Positions 54,016-61,251 of a DNA stretch of 64,000 nt are shown here, piece by piece. The first letter of the stretch is position 1. Each line of letters begins with the position of its first letter. The notes beneath the pieces were generated by a model. That model saw only the letters and a program-made list of their open reading frames with translations, was not told the DNA's origin and made no database searches. Location of the stretch: positions 1 to 64,000 of the forward strand of contig CABHOY010000020.1 of the NCBI GenBank assembly GCA_902168105.1, read 5' to 3'. The translations under genes were made by a program, and so were the position numbers. Source of the stretch: an uncultured Flavihumibacter sp. (lineage in GTDB: Bacteria > Bacteroidota > Bacteroidia > Chitinophagales > Chitinophagaceae).

Positions 54016-55437
54016 ATGGAGATATTACACGTTAGCGCGGAGTGTTACCCTGTAGCCAAAGTAGGAGGTCTTGCAGATGTAGTGGGAGCATTGCCCAAAT
54101 ACCAGTTCCAGGCGGGGCATATAGCCAAGGTAGTGATGCCCGCATATAATACCCGGTTTTTTCACACACACGAATTTGAACTGGTACACCAGGGAGGATG
54201 CTGGTTAGGACACAGCTGGTATCACTTCAATGTATGGAGGGAAGTAACTAACTTCCTGGGGTTTGACCTTTATTTGATCGATATCCCCCGGCTGCTGGAT
54301 ACCGAAAAAGTGTACGGCTATTACAATGATACGGAACGCTTCCTGGCATTCCAGGTGGCCGTACTGGACTGGCTGAACGAATGGCAACATCAACCGGATG
54401 TTGTACATGTACATGACTATCACACTGGATTGATCCCGTTCATGATGACCCATGCATATAAGTATGAGCGTCTGAGAAATATTGCTACTGTTTTAACGAT
54501 ACATAATGCCCAATACCAGGGTCAGTTTGGCTGGGAGAGGTTATACCAGTTACCTGGTTTCGATCTCTGGAACGCCGGCCTGCTAGGCTGGGATGGCGCT
54601 ATCAACCCACTGGCAGCAGCTATTAAATGCGCCTGGCGGTTCACAACAGTATCCCCTAGTTATCTGGAAGAATTGTTTACCGGTGCCAACGGTTTAGAAG
54701 ATCTACTGAACTATGAAAGGGGGAAAGCTGTTGGTATACTGAACGGTATTGACACAAAAGTCTGGGACCCTGCCACGGACCCTATGTTACCAGTCAATTA
54801 TAATGAAAAGACCTTCGTAAAAGCAAAACGTGACATAAAGCAACAGCTGTGTGAGCAGTTTAACCTCAATCCGGAACTTCCGCTGATATCCTTTATAGGC
54901 CGTCTGGTAGGAGAGAAAGGAGCAGACCTGTTGCCTGAGATCATCGGCAGGTCTATATATGAGCAGAAACAACAATTGAATTTTCTATTGTTGGGCAGTG
55001 GTGAGCCACATGTGGAATGGTCATTGCAACAAACAAGAATATATACGGAAGCAAATTTCAATGTGCAGTTTGGATATGATGAGGCCCTGTCTCACAAAAT
55101 TTATGCAGGAAGTGACTTTTTGCTGATGCCAAGCCGGGTGGAACCCTGTGGATTGAACCAGATGTATGCATTGCGTTATGGAACAGTTCCCATCGTTCGC
55201 AGCGTAGGAGGATTGAAAGATACGGTTACAGACTTCGGTGACCCCGACGGATTTGGCATCCGGTTCGTACATGCCGCTGCATGGGATGCATGTCTTGCCG
55301 TAGGCCGTGCTCTGGAGCTTTACAGAGATACTGCAAAATTGCATGATATCCGCAAAACAATAATGCAGCTTGATCATTCATGGGACAGTGCAGCTGCAGA
55401 ATATCTGCAATTATACAGCTCAATTGTAGTACACTGA
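54016..55437 (+). CDS. glgA: Glycogen synthase (ADP-glucose type)
   Basis: A 473-aa GT5-family enzyme. The ADP-glucose-binding K-x-G-G motif is Lys15-Val-Gly-Gly in ECYPVAKVGGLADVVGALP. The starch-synthase catalytic domain covers about residues 1-240 (VVHVHDYHTGLIPFMM, LTIHNAQYQGQF), and a GT1-like domain covers about 280-470 (ISFIGRLVGEKGADLL, MPSRVEPCGLNQMYALRYG with the catalytic Glu). It extends alpha-1,4-glucan chains from ADP-glucose. glgC follows after 36 nt, so one operon supplies and uses ADP-glucose. No branching enzyme or phosphorylase is present in the window. Confidence 0.94.
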   Translation: MEILHVSAECYPVAKVGGLADVVGALPKYQFQAGHIAKVVMPAYNTRFFHTHEFELVHQGGCWLGHSWYHFNVWREVTNFLGFDLYLIDIPRLLDTEKVYGYYNDTERFLAFQVAVLDWLNEWQHQPDVVHVHDYHTGLIPFMMTHAYKYERLRNIATVLTIHNAQYQGQFGWERLYQLPGFDLWNAGLLGWDGAINPLAAAIKCAWRFTTVSPSYLEELFTGANGLEDLLNYERGKAVGILNGIDTKVWDPATDPMLPVNYNEKTFVKAKRDIKQQLCEQFNLNPELPLISFIGRLVGEKGADLLPEIIGRSIYEQKQQLNFLLLGSGEPHVEWSLQQTRIYTEANFNVQFGYDEALSHKIYAGSDFLLMPSRVEPCGLNQMYALRYGTVPIVRSVGGLKDTVTDFGDPDGFGIRFVHAAAWDACLAVGRALELYRDTAKLHDIRKTIMQLDHSWDSAAAEYLQLYSSIVVH

Positions 55438-55473
55438 TCCTAACCCAAAAACTGAAACAAAGAATCGTAATAT

Positions 55474-56748
55474 ATGTCTAACGCAGTTATCTCCCTTATC
55501 TTAGGTGGCGGATCAGGAACCCGCCTGTACCCCCTTACGCGCAAGAGGTCCAAACCTGCCGTGCCGGTAGCAGGCAAATACCGCCTGGTGGATATTCCAA
55601 TTTCGAACTGTCTGAATGCCGACATGAACCGCATTTTCGTGCTGACACAGTTCAATTCCGCGTCACTGAATAAGCATATCAAAAATACCTATCACTTCAG
55701 CCATTTCAGTAAAGCTTTTGTAGATATCCTGGCAGCTGAACAAACGCCCGACAACCCAACATGGTACCAGGGTACCGCAGATGCCGTGCGTCAATGCCTC
55801 CATCATATCGATAGCTACGAGTTTGAATATGTGCTCATCCTTTCCGGCGACCAGCTCTATCAGATGGATTTCCGTGAAATGTTACAGCATCACATAGAAA
55901 GTCAGGCGGAAGTTTCAATAGCCACCATTCCGGTGAACGCTAAAGACGCCTCCGATTTTGGAATCCTCAAAACGGATGACAACGCCCTGATCACCTCTTT
56001 CACAGAAAAACCGAAACAGGACGTGCTGGCGCCCTGGGCCTCTCCGGTAAGTGAAGAAATGCAGCAGGAAGGCCGGGTGTACCTCGCCAGCATGGGTATC
56101 TATATCTTCAGCCGGCAGACGCTTTATGACCTGCTGAATGGGCAACAGTCCTCTACCGACTTTGGTAAGGAATTGATCCCTTATGCGATCAATGCCGACA
56201 TGAAAGTGGTAAGTTATCAGTATACAGGCTATTGGACCGATATCGGTAATATCAGCTCCTTCTGGGAAGCTAACCTCGGACTAACAGACGAGATACCGAA
56301 GTTTAACCTCTTCGATGAGTCCCAGATCATCTATTCCCGTGCACGTATGCTACCACCGGCAAAGATCTCCGGTACTCTAAAAAATACCGTTATCTCAGAT
56401 GGTAGCATTATCCTGGATAGTCACCTGGAACGCTGTGTAGTGGGTATCAGGACCCGTATCGGACGGAACTCTGTCATTACCAACAGTTACGTCATGGGTA
56501 GCGACCATTACCAGACGCTGGAAGACCTGGCTAAAGCTCAGGCAAAAGGTCATCCTCCCATGGGGATAGGAGATAACTGCCATATCAATAACGCTATCAT
56601 AGACAAGAACTGTAGTATCGGAAATAGCGTGATGATCAATGTAGGCGGACACGTATTGCCTGACGGCGACCATGACCTGTACGCGGTCAAAGACGGCATT
56701 GTAGTGATCAAGAATGGAATGGTATTGCCAGATGGTTTTGTGATATAA
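55474..56748 (+). CDS. glgC: Glucose-1-phosphate adenylyltransferase (ADP-glucose pyrophosphorylase)
   Basis: A 424-aa protein. The nucleotidyltransferase domain (about 1-270) opens with ISLILGGGSGTRLYPLTRKR and contains RLVDIPISNCLNADMNRIFV, TWYQGTADAVRQCL and the catalytic Asp region LILSGDQLYQMDF. A left-handed beta-helix follows (about 300-424, VVGIRTRIGRNSVI, GDNCHINNAIIDKNCSIGN). It makes ADP-glucose from glucose-1-phosphate and ATP, the committed step for glycogen. It is transcribed with glgA and ends at a terminator at 56884. Confidence 0.95.
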   Translation: MSNAVISLILGGGSGTRLYPLTRKRSKPAVPVAGKYRLVDIPISNCLNADMNRIFVLTQFNSASLNKHIKNTYHFSHFSKAFVDILAAEQTPDNPTWYQGTADAVRQCLHHIDSYEFEYVLILSGDQLYQMDFREMLQHHIESQAEVSIATIPVNAKDASDFGILKTDDNALITSFTEKPKQDVLAPWASPVSEEMQQEGRVYLASMGIYIFSRQTLYDLLNGQQSSTDFGKELIPYAINADMKVVSYQYTGYWTDIGNISSFWEANLGLTDEIPKFNLFDESQIIYSRARMLPPAKISGTLKNTVISDGSIILDSHLERCVVGIRTRIGRNSVITNSYVMGSDHYQTLEDLAKAQAKGHPPMGIGDNCHINNAIIDKNCSIGNSVMINVGGHVLPDGDHDLYAVKDGIVVIKNGMVLPDGFVI

Positions 56749-56795
56749 GATCACACTTTCGGGTTTTTCAAGTCCAACTTAAGTCCACCTATAAA

Positions 56796-56825
56796 GCATG
56801 TATACGGCATGTATGAGGCATGTAT
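56796..56825. repeat. Three GCATGTAT repeats with 11-bp period
   Basis: GCATGTAT starts at 56796, 56807 and 56818, with a degraded fourth unit at 56829. The period equals one helical turn. It lies between the glgC stop and its terminator, and its role is unknown. Confidence 0.5.
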
Positions 56826-56883
56826 AAAGCGTATCTGAGGTAGGGACACTGCCCTCTCGAAATAAATGAATTAATCATTCAGG

Positions 56884-56915
56884 AAAGGCCGCGGAAATCT
56901 TCGCGGCCTTTTTTG
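56884..56915 (+). terminator. Terminator of the glgA-glgC operon
   Basis: AAGGCCGCG (56885-56893) pairs with CGCGGCCTT (56902-56910) around an 8-nt loop, followed by TTTT. It is a strong GC-rich stem. Confidence 0.85.
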
Positions 56916-56973
56916 TCCCTCTTTATCTCTTTTCTTCCGCTCCTTCCATATTTTAACCATTCGTAATTCGTAA

Positions 56974-57004
56974 TTGATGATTCTCGATTCATTCCATACC
57001 TTCG
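56974..57004 (+). promoter_or_regulatory. Putative promoter of bshC (TTG-N20-TACCTTCG)
   Basis: TTG at 56974-56976 and TACCTTCG at 56997-57004, one mismatch from TAnnTTTG, 29 nt before the bshC ATG. Confidence 0.35.
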
Positions 57005-57032
57005 TGCATCTAAAAGAATCAGCGTGTAGCGT

Positions 57033-58628
57033 ATGGAGCAACCTGTAAGTCATATCCCGTATGGTAAAACCGGGTATTTCAATCAATTGGTAATAGATTT
57101 TCTGGCCGAGCATCCTAATCTCCGGCCTTTTTATAAGTACTCTCCGGTACAACCTGATTTTGAGGCAGTTATAAAAGCTAAGAAGGCATTCCCACAACAA
57201 CGGGACGTGCTGGTAGCTGCCCTGCAGGAACAATATAAAAATCTGGACATTACTGACAATGTTCGCAATAATATTAGCAGCCTGCTGGATCAGCAGACCT
57301 TCACTATCACCACGGCACACCAGCCGAACATCTTCACCGGTTATTTATACTTCGTCTACAAGATATTGCAAACCATTAAGTTAGCTACTCAGCTCAGTTC
57401 GCAGTATCCGCAGTATAATTTTGTGCCTGTTTATTACATGGGAAGCGAAGACGCCGACCTTGATGAATTGGGACATGTATACATCGACGGGAAGACAATC
57501 ACCTGGCCGACAGACCAGGAGGGGGCAGTGGGACGCATGCAACCGGAAGGATTTGAAGAGCTGATAGGGAAGGTGAAAGACGCTTTGGGTTATGGACCAT
57601 ATGCCGAAGAACTGATTGAACTGTTAAAGCGTGCTTACCTCGGACATCAGAATATTCAGGAAGCCACCCTTTATCTGGTCAACGAATTGTTTGGACGTTA
57701 CGGACTGGTAGTACTTGTACCAGATAATCCAATGCTGAAAAAGCTGTTTATACCTGTCATGAGGGATGAACTTTTCAAACAGCAGTCATATGGGATTGTC
57801 AACGAAACAATAGAAGCACTTTCAAAACATCATAAAGTTCAGGCTAATCCCAGGGAGATCAACCTGTTTTACCTGACAGCAACTTCCCGTGAACGTATCG
57901 TTCAGGTCGGGGACGTCTGGAAAGTGTTACACCTGCCGGTTGAGTTTACAGCGGCCAGTCTGGAAAAAGAGCTGGAGGAACATCCCGAAAAGTTCAGTCC
58001 CAATGTGATATTACGCGGTATGCTGCAGGAAACCATCCTGCCTAACATTGCGTTCATTGGCGGCGGAGGGGAGATAGCCTACTGGCTGGAACTTCAACAG
58101 TTATTTGACCATTACAGGGTACCGTTCCCTGTGTTAATATTGCGTAACTCTTTCCTGCTTACAGATGCTAATTCACGGGAGCGCTTGCAGAAACTTGGAC
58201 TTTCAGTGACAGATCTTTTTGAAGATACAGAGGAGTTGGTGAACAGGTTCGTGAAGGAACATACGAACGCCGCGTTGGTATTGAAAGATGAGTATGCAGC
58301 AGTAGAGAAACTGTTCGATGACCTGGCACTGAAAGCCAGGGAGATAGACGTAACACTGGAGGCCTCCGTAGCCTCAGAACGCACGAGGGCGGTAAAATCT
58401 ATCGGGAAGCTGGAACATAAGTTTCTAAAGGCTGAGAAGAAAAAATTCGGCTGGCAAACGGAGCAGATCCGCAACCTTAAGATAAGATTGTTCCCGGCAA
58501 ACTCCTTACAGGAAAGAAAGGAAAACTTTATGCCCTGGTACGTGCAACAGGGACCGGCATTTTTTGATATGTTGCTGGAAAACCTGGAGCCCTTATCCGA
58601 CCAGTTTGGTATCATCCATCAACAATAG
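57033..58628 (+). CDS. bshC: Bacillithiol biosynthesis cysteine-adding enzyme
   Basis: A 531-aa protein of normal BshC length. The N-terminal Rossmann-like part contains TTAHQPNIFTGYLYFVYKI and PVYYMGSEDADLDELGHVYI. A middle region carries NVILRGMLQETILPNIAFIGGGGEIAYW, split here as NVILRGMLQETILPNIAF and IGGGGEIAYWLEL, and the C-terminal third is an extended coiled coil ending in ENFMPWYVQQGPAFFDMLL. BshC joins cysteine to GlcN-malate to complete bacillithiol, the main low-molecular-weight thiol of many Bacteroidota. The other bacillithiol genes (bshA, bshB) are not in this window. It converges with the FUSC gene, the two overlapping by 17 nt at their 3' ends. Confidence 0.93.
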   Translation: MEQPVSHIPYGKTGYFNQLVIDFLAEHPNLRPFYKYSPVQPDFEAVIKAKKAFPQQRDVLVAALQEQYKNLDITDNVRNNISSLLDQQTFTITTAHQPNIFTGYLYFVYKILQTIKLATQLSSQYPQYNFVPVYYMGSEDADLDELGHVYIDGKTITWPTDQEGAVGRMQPEGFEELIGKVKDALGYGPYAEELIELLKRAYLGHQNIQEATLYLVNELFGRYGLVVLVPDNPMLKKLFIPVMRDELFKQQSYGIVNETIEALSKHHKVQANPREINLFYLTATSRERIVQVGDVWKVLHLPVEFTAASLEKELEEHPEKFSPNVILRGMLQETILPNIAFIGGGGEIAYWLELQQLFDHYRVPFPVLILRNSFLLTDANSRERLQKLGLSVTDLFEDTEELVNRFVKEHTNAALVLKDEYAAVEKLFDDLALKAREIDVTLEASVASERTRAVKSIGKLEHKFLKAEKKKFGWQTEQIRNLKIRLFPANSLQERKENFMPWYVQQGPAFFDMLLENLEPLSDQFGIIHQQ

Positions 58629-60852
58629 TTTTGTCTATCGTTTTCTTCATGTCTTTCAGTAATGTAAGCATGGCGTGCAGCTGATCGCGGATGATCTTCG
58701 TTTCCCGGAGTTCATCCCGCAGAGGGGTATCTCCCTTGCCCTGGTTGATCTCCTCCTGTCTGCGCTGGAATATACTTTCCAGTTCTACGTCGAGTGTCTC
58801 AAACGCTTCAATGCTGGCGGGCAGCTGGGCTGGTTTATATAAAGGATCTTCCAGTAATTTTATGATGCAGTCAAAATGCTGCTGCATGTACTGATGGATC
58901 AGTTTATACTCTGGTTTTGGAAAACTGACGCCATGCAGCAATCCATAATTGGCCAGTGATGCAATGTTAGACATCATGGAATGGCTCAATACCACAAAGT
59001 GATAGATCTCAGAACCATGTATCTGTTTGCTCTTGGGCTCAGATAACATCCGCTGGAAGGCAGACATCAGGTTCGCCGCACTCACATTTGTATCCTTTCT
59101 TGCGAGTTTAAAATCGTTTATCGCAAATTCCTGTTTAGTATAGAGACGTATGACCTGCTCAAAGTAACGGGCATTGTCCTGCATCATCTTCGTCATATAA
59201 CTGGGCAGGTAGTTATGTTCCCAGCTGGGCCACAGTAAAAGGCTGGCAAGGAAAGCTATGCCCACGCCTATAAAGGTGTCCAGCACACGTAGTTCCGCAT
59301 TTTGCAGATGGGCGGGATGCAGGAAGTGTAAGAGGAATATAACAAAAGGTGTCGTGAAGAATACGCTGATCGTATATTGTTGCGTCATAAAGCTGTACGC
59401 CCCCAGGATACAGATCAGCATCAGGGTGAAGATGATCGTCGTGTTATCTGTCGTGAACAATACGCCTGCGGCAAATAAGGCGCCTGTGATAGTACCAATG
59501 ATACGTTGATAGCTCCTGGTTTTACTGATACCGAAGCCAGGCTTCAGAATGACGACTATCGTCAGCAGCACCCAATATACCCTGTCCAGATGTAGTACCT
59601 GTCCCAGAAGGTAGCCGGTAACAGCCGCAATGCTGACACGCAATGCATGGCGGAAAATGTGTGACTGAAACGTCAGATTGTTCAGCAGCGTTTCCAGGTC
59701 GTAGCTGTTGCGTGTGGTGAAACTGGCTAGTTGTATACGCGGATCGATAGTTTGATCTTTTACCCTTTCCAGCCTTGTAAGACGGTGCAGGTTATAGATC
59801 CGGTGTGTCATATCCTGGAGATTATGCAGGATACTGGTAAGGGTTATAATACGGGCACGTTCTTTCAGCGTCGGCAATGTTCTGCGGATCTCCGCAATAG
59901 CATGCTGCACTTTTTCTATTTCATACCGTAGATTGGCTTTAGGCAGGGAACGTTGTCCGGCGGCCACCGCAGTCCCGATCAGCTCCAGTTCAGAAGCAAA
60001 TTGCATAATAAGGGCATGGAACTTCTCCAGGATGTCTGTTTCCTCAAACTCTTTGTGCAGGGCAATGTAATCCGTCTGCGAAGCCATGATCTGTTCCTGC
60101 AGGTCTACAATATCAAGGAAAATAAGCACCATGCTCTTATTGATACTGGTAGACCCTTGTTGTGAGGACCTGCGTTTGAGCAATAGTTCGCGGACGGCTT
60201 CCTGTTTTTCGCTCACGATCACCTGCTGGGCAAGCACAGATCTGAAGATCTCATCAAAATCCTCATCAGCGCCCTTTTCATAAAATCCTGCCCGTTCTTC
60301 TAGGTAGCGGGCTGTTTCCATGATACATTCCGACAACATCTGCTGTACGCTCAGGTAAGGCCTGACCTGCCAAAGCAGGAGGGCCAGGAAGCCATACCAG
60401 ACGCTACCTCCCAGTATCAGCAAACAGTCTATTATGGCACGGGCAGGGCTACTTGGCGTTTCTCCGAGGATAGACACCATTACGAGCAAACAGGCGATGC
60501 CAATATTGCCCCCGCGGTTACCATAAACCAGCAACATGCTGTTAGCAAAACAGCAGACCAGTATCCAGCCGGTCATGAGAATAGGATAAGGAGCAACAAG
60601 GCTTGTGCCGACAGCCGTAAAGAAGATAAATGCAATGGCGGTCAGAATACCATTACGCTTGTGAAGCGCAGTACCGGCTACGTCAGACAGCGCTGTGGCC
60701 AGCGCGCCCAGGGAAACCACAATACCCATGGGCAGGTCGCCCATCATTGAAAATGCTATGGAAGGCACCACCACACTAATGGTAGTACGTAATCCCGTAC
60801 TGAAATGATAGCTATAAACGAAATTCCTGACTTCCTGAACCCAATGCCGCAT
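58612..60852 (-). CDS. FUSC family membrane protein (YccS/YhfK-like)
   Basis: A 746-aa inner-membrane protein with two membrane blocks (about residues 12-165 and 400-525), each of five or six helices, separated by cytoplasmic helical regions. This is the duplicated architecture of the FUSC (fusaric acid resistance/aromatic acid exporter-like) group. Typical segments are FSTGLRTTISVVVPSIAFSM and the second-block WVLLTIVVILKPGFGISKTR, preceded by RHALRVSIAAVTGYLLG. It is thought to export aromatic acids or amphiphiles, but the substrate is unknown. It lies divergent from smc. Confidence 0.9.
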   Translation of the reverse strand: MRHWVQEVRNFVYSYHFSTGLRTTISVVVPSIAFSMMGDLPMGIVVSLGALATALSDVAGTALHKRNGILTAIAFIFFTAVGTSLVAPYPILMTGWILVCCFANSMLLVYGNRGGNIGIACLLVMVSILGETPSSPARAIIDCLLILGGSVWYGFLALLLWQVRPYLSVQQMLSECIMETARYLEERAGFYEKGADEDFDEIFRSVLAQQVIVSEKQEAVRELLLKRRSSQQGSTSINKSMVLIFLDIVDLQEQIMASQTDYIALHKEFEETDILEKFHALIMQFASELELIGTAVAAGQRSLPKANLRYEIEKVQHAIAEIRRTLPTLKERARIITLTSILHNLQDMTHRIYNLHRLTRLERVKDQTIDPRIQLASFTTRNSYDLETLLNNLTFQSHIFRHALRVSIAAVTGYLLGQVLHLDRVYWVLLTIVVILKPGFGISKTRSYQRIIGTITGALFAAGVLFTTDNTTIIFTLMLICILGAYSFMTQQYTISVFFTTPFVIFLLHFLHPAHLQNAELRVLDTFIGVGIAFLASLLLWPSWEHNYLPSYMTKMMQDNARYFEQVIRLYTKQEFAINDFKLARKDTNVSAANLMSAFQRMLSEPKSKQIHGSEIYHFVVLSHSMMSNIASLANYGLLHGVSFPKPEYKLIHQYMQQHFDCIIKLLEDPLYKPAQLPASIEAFETLDVELESIFQRRQEEINQGKGDTPLRDELRETKIIRDQLHAMLTLLKDMKKTIDKTIVDG

Positions 60853-61251
60853 CTGGAAATTTTAATATATACAAAGTTATTTAAATCGCTGATAAGCAAA
60901 AAGAATGCTTGATCCGCACACACGGCTATCTTCTGTTCACGGTATATTGTTTAAATATAATACTACAGCTGCAAAATTATCATCCATCCCAACGCCGGTC
61001 AACCATTGACCTGTAATTTATACACAACTGTGTATAATTAAATTCTAATTGGGACATGGTTGTCTGATAAATTACTGTTTTCTTTGGAAAAATAAAGGCG
61101 ACCGGCTAGGATTAAGATACTGATTATCAAAAAAAGGAGATAAATAGTCTGGTAAAAATGGATTATTATAGTATGATTAGGCAAATCCTGGTCATAAATC
61201 AGAGAAATCATAGTTATCTTTGACGGCTTAAAAAAACAAAGCGAAGCAATT
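60853..61251. other. Divergent region between FUSC and smc, with a 20-bp palindrome
   Basis: About 400 AT-rich nt without a gene. TTATACACA (61018-61026) and TGTGTATAA (61029-61037) form a near-perfect palindrome that could be an operator. TATCTTTG at 61215-61222 is the probable -7 element for smc. Confidence 0.4.
61215..61222 (+). promoter_or_regulatory. Bacteroidota-type -7 element for smc (TATCTTTG)
   Basis: An exact TAnnTTTG match 29 nt before the GTG start of smc. No clear -33 partner. Confidence 0.4.
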
